The notes under the pieces were generated by a model. That model ran no database searches and was not told where the DNA came from. It saw nothing but the letters and a program-made list of their open reading frames with translations. From positions 179,852 through 243,851 of the forward strand of contig JACPUU010000022.1 in assembly GCA_016192075.1 (NCBI GenBank): a stretch of 64,000 nucleotides of DNA, given 5' to 3'. Position 1 is the first letter of the stretch; each line of letters starts with the position of its first letter. A program made the position numbers and the translations under genes. The stretch is from Bacteroidota bacterium. Its GTDB lineage: Bacteria; Bacteroidota; Bacteroidia; Flavobacteriales_D; Crocinitomicaceae. Shown piece by piece: positions 8,061 through 16,166 of the stretch.

Positions 8061-8995
8061 TTTTACAAAAGCACTATCTCCAACCGCTTACCGTGGATGA
8101 AGCCAGCACAATGGCTGAAAAAAATAAAGAAAGTTTCAAATTTATTGCCGGAGGAACGGACGTTATCGTTAATAAAAATCAGGGGAATGAAAATGCAGCA
8201 TGTCTCATTGATTTATCAAAAATTGAGGCGTTGAAAGGCATTGCACAAACCGGTAATTTTCTCCGGATCGGTGCGCTTGAAAAATTAGCAGTTCTGGCTA
8301 AAAATCCGTTGATTGAAAAACAATTTTCAGTACTGGCAGAAGCGGCACTTTCTGTTGGGTCTCCGCTGATCCGTTTATCAGCAACCATTGGAGGAAATGT
8401 TCTTTGTGAGAACCGCTGCTTATACTATAACCAATCTGAATGGTGGCGTGAGGCTGTCGGATATTGTTTAAAATGCGACGGCGATATCTGCATTGCAACC
8501 CAGGGAAAAAATGCCTGTTTTTCTGAACTGGTTTCTGACACCGCTCCGGCTTTGATTGCTTTAAATGCTCAACTGACCTATTCAACCAGGGAGGGCACTC
8601 ACACTCTTCCGCTCGAATCTATTTATACCGGTGATGGTGTCACTCCGCGAAACCTTGAAAAAAATGCTATTGTTCAGGCACTACTGATACCAACTGACAA
8701 AACGTATCGCACCTTTTTTGCCAAGTTGCGTGAACGTGAAAGCCTGGAGTTCACATCGCTCACCTGCTGCATGTCTGCAGATGAAAACGATCAGCTGAGA
8801 ATTGTGCTCTCAGGCGTTGATCCAAAACCTGTTGTAGTAACAGGGAATTTAAATGATGATCCTGAAATCTTAATCACCAAAGCCGTAAAAAGTGCCCGCA
8901 CCGTTGACAACGATATGTATACCCGTAAATACCGTCGTGAAATGATCAGGGTATATATCTCACGCGGCTACAAAAAATTAAAAAATGCCTTATGA
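8057..8995 (+). CDS. hcrB: 4-hydroxybenzoyl-CoA reductase, FAD and [4Fe-4S] (beta) subunit
   Basis: This 312-residue FAD-binding subunit has the flavin motifs FIAGGTDVIVNKN (29-41) and SATIGGN (108-114). Between the usual FAD motifs is an insert with Cys121, Cys137, Cys145 and Cys154 and the sequence RCLYYNQSEWWR. This loop is the hallmark of HcrB. In the Thauera enzyme it holds an extra low-potential [4Fe-4S] cluster absent from other xanthine-dehydrogenase-family flavin subunits, and the cysteine spacing (x15, x7, x8) agrees with what I recall for it. Two further cysteines (117, 140) are present. It overlaps the preceding gene by 4 bp and the next by 4 bp. Confidence 0.92.
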   Translation: MILQKHYLQPLTVDEASTMAEKNKESFKFIAGGTDVIVNKNQGNENAACLIDLSKIEALKGIAQTGNFLRIGALEKLAVLAKNPLIEKQFSVLAEAALSVGSPLIRLSATIGGNVLCENRCLYYNQSEWWREAVGYCLKCDGDICIATQGKNACFSELVSDTAPALIALNAQLTYSTREGTHTLPLESIYTGDGVTPRNLEKNAIVQALLIPTDKTYRTFFAKLRERESLEFTSLTCCMSADENDQLRIVLSGVDPKPVVVTGNLNDDPEILITKAVKSARTVDNDMYTRKYRREMIRVYISRGYKKLKNAL

Positions 8996-9510
8996 AAAAT
9001 AATCCGCTGGACCAATTGTATGAAGAACACAAAATTATCGCTGAATCTGAAAAACGAATCCTTGATTTGAATGAAACCTGGACCAGCGATCCGGCACAGT
9101 TTAAATCTTCGGTTGAAAACATGCTCCGCTTTTTCCAGGAGTATGCTGACGGATTACATCACCGGAAAGAAGAAGAATACCTGTTTCCGGCACTAATCAA
9201 CCACCCGGCCTTTACGCTTCAGGAGATGATTCGTGAATTCGAAAATCACCACGATGAGTTCCGGAATTACATTGCCTGCATTAAAGAAGAACTGAACAAA
9301 CAACGCTGGGAGGCAGCCTATAAACTGCTTAGAAGTTATTCGCTTGATCTACGTGATCACATTGCGGCTGAGAATGAAGAACTTTTTGTGCTGGCCGAAA
9401 ACCTTCTGGATGAAAATGAACTGGAAGAAATGTATTTCCGGTTCAGGGACCTGGAAATGGAATTGGGAGACAAAAAGCTGGCTGAGCTGGAAGGAATGTT
9501 ACGTTTGTGA
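8992..9510 (+). CDS. Hemerythrin-like HHE-domain protein
   Basis: This 172-residue all-helical protein has the HHE pattern: LYEEHKII near residue 10, HHRKEEEYLFPAL near 55-67, ENHHDEFRNYI near 83-93, and LRDHIAAENEELFVLAE near 118-134. These His and Glu residues can build a non-heme di-iron site. It is translationally coupled to hcrB (ATGA overlap). HHE proteins bind oxygen, NO or iron and are often linked to stress protection. Here guarding the oxygen-sensitive iron-sulfur enzymes is plausible but unproven. No catalytic role in the aromatic pathway is known for the family. Confidence 0.8.
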   Translation: MKNNPLDQLYEEHKIIAESEKRILDLNETWTSDPAQFKSSVENMLRFFQEYADGLHHRKEEEYLFPALINHPAFTLQEMIREFENHHDEFRNYIACIKEELNKQRWEAAYKLLRSYSLDLRDHIAAENEELFVLAENLLDENELEEMYFRFRDLEMELGDKKLAELEGMLRL

Positions 9511-10463
9511 AATCAGATTTTTCCGCAATAACAACAGATACTCCGTTCTATTCTTTCAGTGAATACCTGAAAAAACAGTTCAGTGTTCCGGTTCAGAAAA
9601 TTTCCCTGAACATTGGTAGCACTTGCCCTAACCGGGATGGGACAAAAGGTTACGGAGGGTGTACATATTGCAATGTAGAATCATTCAGCCCTGATTATTG
9701 TCAGAACGAAAAGGACCTTTCCGCACAGCTTGAAACGGGAATCCGGTTTTTTGAAAACAAGAAAAAAAATCCCGCCTTTCTGGCGTATTTTCAATCGTAT
9801 TCCAATACCTATGCTGATTTTAAATCGCTGCAGCTGCTCTTTGATCAGGTACTGTGTCACGATCATGTGATTGGTCTTGTAATCGGAACTCGTCCTGATT
9901 GCCTGAGCGATGAAATCATTTCATACCTGGAAGAAAAAGCAAAAACAGCGTATGTAGCGGTTGAATTGGGTATCGAAAGCACCCTGAACAGAACCCTTGA
10001 AAAAATAAACCGGTGTCACACCTTTGAAGAAACGGTTGCCGCTTTTGACAGGCTTTCAAACCGCAAAATTCACCTGGGAGGTCACCTGATTATGGGGCTT
10101 CCGGGTGAGAGCAAAACGGATATTCTGAATCACGCCAAAGCCATTTCAAAGTTACCGGTTGATACCTTAAAGCTCCATCAGTTGCAAGTTATCAAAGGGA
10201 CCATTATGGCACATCAGTACAAACATCATCCGGAAGAATTTCACCTGTTTGATTATGAAAACTACGTTGAACTGGTCAGTGAATTTTTAACCTGGCTTCG
10301 GCCGGATATAGCCATTGAACGCTTTACCAGCCAGTCTCCGGCGCATTTGCTGATTGCACCTGATTGGGGCGGAATTAAAAATTACCAGACGGTAGAACAC
10401 GTTAAAGCCCATCTTCAGTTAAAGGGACTGCGTCAGGGATTGAATTATACTCCTGATCGCTGA
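9507..10463 (+). CDS. Radical SAM protein, YhcC/TIGR01212-like
   Basis: This 318-residue radical SAM protein has the cluster cysteines C40, C52 and C55 (CPNRDGTKGYGGCTYC) with the widened first spacing of the YhcC family rather than the usual C-x3-C-x2-C. Other family hallmarks are VELGIEST near 153, GGHLIMGLPGES near 189-200 and the C-terminal HLLIAPDWGG. The function of YhcC is not established. Similar genes are widespread in Bacteroidota, so its place as last gene of the hcr operon (4-bp overlap with the HHE gene) may be incidental. Its stop lies 1 bp from the stop of the convergent korB gene, with no visible terminator between. Confidence 0.82.
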   Translation: MKSDFSAITTDTPFYSFSEYLKKQFSVPVQKISLNIGSTCPNRDGTKGYGGCTYCNVESFSPDYCQNEKDLSAQLETGIRFFENKKKNPAFLAYFQSYSNTYADFKSLQLLFDQVLCHDHVIGLVIGTRPDCLSDEIISYLEEKAKTAYVAVELGIESTLNRTLEKINRCHTFEETVAAFDRLSNRKIHLGGHLIMGLPGESKTDILNHAKAISKLPVDTLKLHQLQVIKGTIMAHQYKHHPEEFHLFDYENYVELVSEFLTWLRPDIAIERFTSQSPAHLLIAPDWGGIKNYQTVEHVKAHLQLKGLRQGLNYTPDR

Positions 10464-10464
10464 A

Positions 10465-11490
10465 TCAGTTCACGTGAAAAACATTGCCGCTGTGAAAAAG
10501 ATCATCCAGTGATTTGAATTCTGATTTTTTCTTTTCATTTTCAATCTGACCGTGAAACAAATCATTGTACACCTCTGATGTTGTATTTCTGATAATGCCC
10601 ATGGCCACCGGAAAATCAGGAAGTTTCATACGCGTTAACATAGCATGTAAGGTAGGGTCAGCACAATAGGCATCATGCACTAAAATATCTTTTTCAGAAA
10701 TACCGTTTTCACCCAGGGTAACCACTTCAAGCCTGAGACCATTGAGCCGGATTCCCTTATTCATTTCTTTTCCAAAAAGCATGGGTTTACCTTGTTCAAG
10801 AATCAATTGATTGTCTGCTTTTGAATCTTTTCCGGTAATGGCCGCATGTACGTCATCATTAAAAATAACACAGTTCTGAAGTACTTCTACCAATGAAAAT
10901 CCACGGTGCTTTTCAGCTTCGAGCATTACCTGCGTCATCAGCTTAACATTGGTGTCAGGCACCCGGGCGTAAAAATGAGCACCCGCTCCCAAGGCCAGTT
11001 CACCCGGTATAAAAGGATTTTCAATCGTCCCGTGCGGAGCTGATTTTGTGACTTGTCCCTTCTTTGTTGTTGGAGAACTTTGTCCTTTTGTCAAGCCATA
11101 AATTTCATTGTTGAAAAGAATCAGATTCAAGTCCAGATTTCTCCGGATCACATGAATGAAATGATTCCCCCCGATAGCCAGGGAGTCACCATCACCCGAA
11201 ATAACCCAGACACTCAATGCGGGATTGGCAAGTTTTAATCCGCTTGCGATGGCTGCTGCCCGGCCATGAATCGTATGGAATCCGTACGTAGCCATGTAGT
11301 ACGGAAACCGTGATGAACAACCAATTCCGGATACGAAAACAGCATTCTCTTTTGGTATCTGCAAATCAACCAGCGTTTTTTGCACGGCATTCAAAACAGC
11401 ATAATCACCACATCCCGGACACCATTTTACCTGCTGATTACTGACAAAATCCTTTGTTGTCAGCATACAATTTGTTAAAGCACCTTCCAT
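10465..11490 (-). CDS. korB: 2-oxoacid:ferredoxin oxidoreductase, beta (TPP) subunit
   Basis: This 341-residue thiamine-diphosphate subunit has the N-terminal WCPGCGDYAVL (Cys24, Cys27, [4Fe-4S] ligands), ISGDGDSLAIGGNHFIH (Mg-TPP site, near 94-110) and LFNNEIYGLTKGQ. With KorA it oxidises a 2-oxoacid, most probably 2-oxoglutarate, with CoA and reduces ferredoxin. KorAB-type enzymes are common in Bacteroidota generally. In Thauera aromatica, however, korAB sits in the benzoyl-CoA cluster and supplies reduced ferredoxin to the ring reductase. Its place here as the distal pair of the bcr operon repeats that arrangement. The gap to korA is 1 bp. Confidence 0.88.
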   Translation of the reverse strand: MEGALTNCMLTTKDFVSNQQVKWCPGCGDYAVLNAVQKTLVDLQIPKENAVFVSGIGCSSRFPYYMATYGFHTIHGRAAAIASGLKLANPALSVWVISGDGDSLAIGGNHFIHVIRRNLDLNLILFNNEIYGLTKGQSSPTTKKGQVTKSAPHGTIENPFIPGELALGAGAHFYARVPDTNVKLMTQVMLEAEKHRGFSLVEVLQNCVIFNDDVHAAITGKDSKADNQLILEQGKPMLFGKEMNKGIRLNGLRLEVVTLGENGISEKDILVHDAYCADPTLHAMLTRMKLPDFPVAMGIIRNTTSEVYNDLFHGQIENEKKKSEFKSLDDLFHSGNVFHVN

Positions 11491-11491
11491 A

Positions 11492-13327
11492 CTATTTATC
11501 CGCTAAAACGTGATTAAATTTTTTGATCAGCTCTTCAATAGTGAAAGGCTGACCCTCCATTTTATTAAACTGCAGGTATGAGAACTGAGGAAGTTCAGCC
11601 CGCAAGTAATCTGCAAACTGACCATTATTTAATTCGCATACCAGTATTGTTTCAAACTTTGCAAAGATTTCCGCTGTGTTTTTGGGTAACGGAACAATGT
11701 AATTGAAATGTGTAAATGCAATGTCTTTTCCCTGTTTCTGCAATTCTGATACAGCGCCGTAAAGTATTCCAAACTGGCCTCCCCAGCCAACAATTAAGAG
11801 TTTCTTTTCAAGCTTTCCCTTGTATCTTTGGAGCGGAATAAAATCTGCCACTTTTTCAATTTTCTGCCGGCGAAGTTCACACATTTCTGCGTGATTTTTT
11901 GGTGCGTATGACACATTGCCTGAACCGGATTCTTTCTCCAGTCCGCCTATTCGATGTTCATACCCTTTCATACCGGGAGTGACCCATGCTCTCGATTTTT
12001 TCAGGGGGTTACGCGCGTATGGCTGCCATGAACCATCTGCCGGAACCGGATCAATTTTTATTTCAGGCAGGTCCTGGATTTTTTTTATGCGCCACGGTTC
12101 TGCCCCGTTTGCAATGTAACTTTCTGAAAGTAGAATTACCGGAGTCACATGTTCCACCGCAATCCGCACGGCTTCAAAAGCCCAGTCAAAACAGTTGGCA
12201 GGCGTACTCGCTGCAATTACCACAAGCGGGCTGTCACCCGGGCGGCCGTATATGGCTTCAGCCAAATCACTCTGTTCTGTTTTGGTCGGCAAACCAGTCG
12301 AAGGGCCACCGCGCTGAACATTCACGATGACTATTGGAAGCTCAGTCATCACTGCCAGCCCAATAGCTTCTGTCTTCAACGCCATTCCCGGACCCGAGGT
12401 TGTGGTGATGGCAATGTTACCGCCGTAGCTTGCACCAATTGCTGAACAAATCCCCGCAATTTCATCTTCAGCCTGAAATATTTTTACGCCACTCCATTTA
12501 TGTTTAGAGAGTTCATGCAAAATATCTGTGGCAGGTGTAATGGGATAGGTTCCTAAAAAAAGATCACGCTTCACCTTAGCCGCAGCAGCCATAAAACCCC
12601 AGGCAGTAGCCTGGTTCCCGGTTATGTTGCGGTAACTGCCGGTTAAAGTATCTGCCGGTAAAACGGTATACGATGACGTGTTTGCCTGAACAATTTCACC
12701 GTAATTTATACCTGCATTTAATGCCCGGATATTAGCCTCCAGGATAATTGGTTTTTTGCCGAATTTCAGTTTGTAAAAATCAACTGTCTGATCGGTTGGA
12801 AGATTAAAAAGCCAATAGATCATGCCAAGCGCAAACATATTTTTACACCGGTCAGTTGCTTTGTTGTCAAGTCCCAGATCAGCGAGATTCGTTTTTGTCA
12901 GCGAGGTAATTGGTGCAACAATAACTTTATAATCATCCAGCGAATTATCTTCTAACGGATTGACCAGAAAGCCCGCTTTCTCCCATTCCTTTTTTGTAAA
13001 TGTATCTCCGTCAAGTATAATCGTACAGGCCGGTTTTAAATTCGTCAGATTCGCTTTCAGTGCCGCCGGATTCATGGCCACCAGTACATTGGGTGAATCT
13101 CCCGGGCTGTGAACACCGCTGCGTCCGAAATTAATCTGAAAACCAGAAACACCCGCAACAGTTCCCTGCGGCGCCCTGATCTCTGAAGGAAAATCCGGAA
13201 ACGTTGCTATCTGACTTCCCAGGTTAGCAGCTGTATCTGTAAAAAGGGTACCTGCCAATTGCATTCCATCTCCTGAGTCACCGGCAAACTTTATGACGAC
13301 GCTCTCTAACGCTACTGTTTTACTCAT
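11492..13327 (-). CDS. korA: 2-oxoacid:ferredoxin oxidoreductase, fused gamma-alpha subunit
   Basis: This 611-residue protein has an N-terminal gamma domain (residues 8-190; GDSGDGMQLAGTLFTD and FPSEIRAPQGTVAGVSGFQ) fused to the alpha domain (from about 225; GTYPITPATDIL, FQAEDEIAGICSAIGASYGG, TTTSGPGMALKTEA). This is the standard KorA arrangement. No ferredoxin domain is attached, so an external ferredoxin, such as the one at 2791, is needed. The RGGPSTGLPTKTEQSDL stretch is conserved in 2-oxoglutarate and related oxidoreductases. Substrate identity cannot be fixed from sequence, and 2-oxoglutarate is the default. Confidence 0.88.
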   Translation of the reverse strand: MSKTVALESVVIKFAGDSGDGMQLAGTLFTDTAANLGSQIATFPDFPSEIRAPQGTVAGVSGFQINFGRSGVHSPGDSPNVLVAMNPAALKANLTNLKPACTIILDGDTFTKKEWEKAGFLVNPLEDNSLDDYKVIVAPITSLTKTNLADLGLDNKATDRCKNMFALGMIYWLFNLPTDQTVDFYKLKFGKKPIILEANIRALNAGINYGEIVQANTSSYTVLPADTLTGSYRNITGNQATAWGFMAAAAKVKRDLFLGTYPITPATDILHELSKHKWSGVKIFQAEDEIAGICSAIGASYGGNIAITTTSGPGMALKTEAIGLAVMTELPIVIVNVQRGGPSTGLPTKTEQSDLAEAIYGRPGDSPLVVIAASTPANCFDWAFEAVRIAVEHVTPVILLSESYIANGAEPWRIKKIQDLPEIKIDPVPADGSWQPYARNPLKKSRAWVTPGMKGYEHRIGGLEKESGSGNVSYAPKNHAEMCELRRQKIEKVADFIPLQRYKGKLEKKLLIVGWGGQFGILYGAVSELQKQGKDIAFTHFNYIVPLPKNTAEIFAKFETILVCELNNGQFADYLRAELPQFSYLQFNKMEGQPFTIEELIKKFNHVLADK

Positions 13328-13351
13328 AGAATTCTTTTTTCATGCGGCTCT

Positions 13352-15358
13352 CTAACGGCCCGTATACTGTACTTTTTTTCCTATTGACGATAATCCCAGC
13401 AAAGCATCTTCGGTACTGAAAATATCCCTGAGTTTTTCCAACTCAGAGGCATTTCCCCGGGCTTCTTCAATGAGTGTATTGGCAAATTTCATGGCAACCG
13501 GAGCTTTGCTTTTCAAGATGGCTGAAAGTTTCCGGGCACTTTCGGCATCAAGCTCTGATCCGTTTACTTCGCCGGAAATTATCTGATCGTACGGTGTTGT
13601 TAAAAATAAATTTTCGAGCATTCTCCATTTCGGGCTGAGCTCGGTCTTTAGATTTTTTGCCGGTACCTGAACTTCACCTGACATGATTGAATACATTTCG
13701 GTGGTGTCAATTATTCCGTCAATCAAACCAACTTCCAATGCCTCGGCTGTCCCAATCATGCGGCCTGAAAGAATTAGGTATTTGGCCAGACTTTTTCCAA
13801 CCCGTTTAGCGGCACGCTGTGTACCTCCAAGTCCGGGATAGATTCCAATTCCCGTTTCAGGAAATGCGAATTGGGCTTTTGGCAATGCAAGCACCACATC
13901 GGCACAAAGTGCAAATTCAAGGCCACCGCCCAGGGCCAAACCGTTTATAATGGCAACCACTTTTTTCGGGCTGGCATCAATCTGATCAAATACTTTTTGA
14001 CCATACGCTGTAAATTCAATGATCTTGTCAATGTTTGATGCTTTGATATTCTGAATAAAGAATTTTATATCTGCGCCGGCGACAAAAGCTTTGCCTGAAC
14101 CCGTCAATACAATTGTATCAACGGTGAAATCTTTTTCTGCCTCTGTGAATTTTTGCTGAAGCTGCTCCATCACCGCTTCGTTCAGCGCATTCATTTCTTC
14201 AGGCCGGGACATGGTAATTGTGGCAACTTTTCCCTTTCGGGTCAAAGTAACATAGTCCATTTTCCAGGAAGCGGATTCAATACCTGCCGGAATTTTTTCA
14301 CCATACCGGAATGCGTAATCAGAAACCAGTTTTTGAACTTTTTCCTGCCCGAACTGATTCATCAGATCCAGCGGGCCTTTTCTCCAGCGCAAACCAATTT
14401 TTGCACCGCGGTTCAAATCGGTAGCCGAACAAACTTTTTCAGCCAGAATCTGTGAGCACACAAAAAAAGTACAGCCATTCATACGGTCTGCTATCGCTTT
14501 TATTTTCTCTTCGGTTACCTGAAAATTTTCAGGTATATGAACCGGCCAGTTGGTTTTGGATTCCACTTGTTTTTCAAGAATCGTCGCCACTTTGTAGGAC
14601 GGACCAAAATGTTCCAGCGTACGCTGTGCATGCAATGCAATTGGAACACCGGTTGCGTTCATTAGCGCAAAGGGGCCCATTCCAATACCAAAGTTTTTCA
14701 TGCACACGGCATCAATTTCTTCCATACTTCCAATTCCTTCATCGAGAATTTTTACAGCTTCATTCAACCAGGGAACAAAAAAGCGGTTTACCGCAAAACC
14801 ATAAACATCGCGGGTGGTAATGGCATCTTTACCGGATTGAACTGAAAAAATGCACATGGCTTCATACGTTTCTGCAGCTGTTTGTGCACCGGGAATAATT
14901 TCAACGAGCCTGTTTTTAGCCGCGTGGTAGAAATAATGCAGCCCAATAAACCGTTCTGGTTTTTTTACGGATTTCGCAAGCTCTGTGACTGAAAACGAAG
15001 ACGTATTTGTTGCCAGAATGGTATCTTCCGGTACCAACTCAGAGAGTGTTTTAAAAAGTTCACTTTTGATACCAAAATCCTCAAAAATTGCTTCAACAAT
15101 CAGATCGCATTTTTTTAGCTCGCGCTGATCTGTCACAGGGTGAATCCGGTTCAAAACCTCATTTGCTTTTTCATGCGTAAAAATTCCCCGGGTTACTCCC
15201 TGCCAGAGTATTTCGCGGATTCCGCCCAGTCCTTTGTCAATGTAATGCTGATCGCGATCGTTCAGTAAAACGGTAAAACCTTCCTGTGCAAATTTCTGCG
15301 CGATGGCAGCACCCATTGTACCTGCACCGATTACGCCTACTGTATTAATCTTTTTCAT
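13352..15358 (-). CDS. 3-hydroxyacyl-CoA dehydrogenase / enoyl-CoA hydratase fusion
   Basis: This is a bifunctional beta-oxidation protein of 668 residues from the chosen ATG at 15358, which is followed by MKKINTVGVIGAGTMG and preceded by GGCAGGAG. An upstream in-frame ATG at 15451 would run into the dch gene and is rejected. Residues 1-290 form the NAD-binding dehydrogenase (GAGTMG at 9-14; TNTSSFSVTELA near 115). The C-terminal third from about 370 is a crotonase domain with both active-site glutamates in GGGLEFALCAD and FPETGIGIYPGLGG. The order is opposite to FadB (hydratase first) and like that of some archaeal crotonyl-CoA hydratase/3-hydroxybutyryl-CoA dehydrogenases. The likely role is oxidation of 3-hydroxypimelyl-CoA, with hydratase action on later enoyl-CoA products. 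Confidence 0.86.
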   Translation of the reverse strand: MKKINTVGVIGAGTMGAAIAQKFAQEGFTVLLNDRDQHYIDKGLGGIREILWQGVTRGIFTHEKANEVLNRIHPVTDQRELKKCDLIVEAIFEDFGIKSELFKTLSELVPEDTILATNTSSFSVTELAKSVKKPERFIGLHYFYHAAKNRLVEIIPGAQTAAETYEAMCIFSVQSGKDAITTRDVYGFAVNRFFVPWLNEAVKILDEGIGSMEEIDAVCMKNFGIGMGPFALMNATGVPIALHAQRTLEHFGPSYKVATILEKQVESKTNWPVHIPENFQVTEEKIKAIADRMNGCTFFVCSQILAEKVCSATDLNRGAKIGLRWRKGPLDLMNQFGQEKVQKLVSDYAFRYGEKIPAGIESASWKMDYVTLTRKGKVATITMSRPEEMNALNEAVMEQLQQKFTEAEKDFTVDTIVLTGSGKAFVAGADIKFFIQNIKASNIDKIIEFTAYGQKVFDQIDASPKKVVAIINGLALGGGLEFALCADVVLALPKAQFAFPETGIGIYPGLGGTQRAAKRVGKSLAKYLILSGRMIGTAEALEVGLIDGIIDTTEMYSIMSGEVQVPAKNLKTELSPKWRMLENLFLTTPYDQIISGEVNGSELDAESARKLSAILKSKAPVAMKFANTLIEEARGNASELEKLRDIFSTEDALLGLSSIGKKVQYTGR

Positions 15359-15389
15359 ACTCCTGCCTTTTAATTTTTTCCTATTTCTG

Positions 15390-16163
15390 CTAACAATTTT
15401 CCCATACCGGGGCTCGTTTTTCCAGGAATGAATTGATTCCTTCATTTGCATCTTTTGTCTGCATTAATTGCTGCATGTACATGTATTCCAGGATCGGTAA
15501 TTTATTCCCCAAAATATAATTGAAGGTTGTGCGTGCGGCTTTATTTGCAAAACGCAGTGAAACGGCACTTTTTGGAACAATGTTTTCGGTAATCCATTTT
15601 TCAGTCTCAGCGTGAAGTGATTCTTTGTCGTCCATTAATTTCGTTACCAAACCAATGCGCTCTGCCTCTTCTGCTTTAACAGACCGGCCTGTGAGTAATA
15701 TTTCTTCAGCACGCGCGGTACCAATTTTCAAAGGGAGCATGATGGACGCCGGGGGAGCAAATACTCCCAGAACAATTTCAGGCTGACCAAAAACAGCCGT
15801 TTTGTCTGCAAAAATAAAATTACAGCCCAGCGCCAACTCCATGCCACCACCTAAACACTGACCGGACACTTTAGCCAGCGAAGGGATTCCCATTTCAGCA
15901 ATCGTGGTAAATAATTTATGAAACGTCCGGAGCATTGTTTCAGCCAGTTCTTTGGTGTGTTCCGGCACGCTTGCTCCAAACGAAAAATGTTTCCCCTGGC
16001 CTTCAAACGTAATCAGCTTGATGTTTTTATTTTCTTTGAATTGCGCAAATAAATCGAGCAGTTCAAGCATCATCGTATTATCGAGTACATTTCCTTTACC
16101 GTCATCCAGGATAATTCTGGCAACGGTATTCTCATGCGAATAACTCAGCTTTAACTTTTCCAT
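15390..16163 (-). CDS. dch: Cyclohexa-1,5-diene-1-carbonyl-CoA hydratase (dienoyl-CoA hydratase)
   Basis: This 257-residue crotonase-superfamily enzyme has FEGQGKHFSFGASVPEH near residues 54-70, a stretch characteristic of Dch, and CLGGGMELALGCNF near 105-118 at the oxyanion hole. Dch adds water to the conjugated diene made by benzoyl-CoA reductase, giving 6-hydroxycyclohex-1-ene-1-carbonyl-CoA. The gene lies 3 bp after oah and in the order had-oah-dch, the set that defines the Thauera-type ring modification pathway. Within the crotonase superfamily exact assignment is hard, so the context carries much of the weight. Confidence 0.88.
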   Translation of the reverse strand: MEKLKLSYSHENTVARIILDDGKGNVLDNTMMLELLDLFAQFKENKNIKLITFEGQGKHFSFGASVPEHTKELAETMLRTFHKLFTTIAEMGIPSLAKVSGQCLGGGMELALGCNFIFADKTAVFGQPEIVLGVFAPPASIMLPLKIGTARAEEILLTGRSVKAEEAERIGLVTKLMDDKESLHAETEKWITENIVPKSAVSLRFANKAARTTFNYILGNKLPILEYMYMQQLMQTKDANEGINSFLEKRAPVWENC

Positions 16164-16166
16164 ACT

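Noticed and set aside
5256..8995. Xanthine dehydrogenase or aldehyde oxidase
   Set aside because: The flavin subunit has the extra four-cysteine loop known from 4-hydroxybenzoyl-CoA reductase, and the genes are linked to benzoyl-CoA genes, not to purine genes.
15359..15451. Longer N-terminus for the dehydrogenase/hydratase fusion
   Set aside because: It would overlap the end of dch by about 60 bp and adds unconserved residues. The ATG at 15358 directly precedes the Rossmann strand and has a ribosome binding site.
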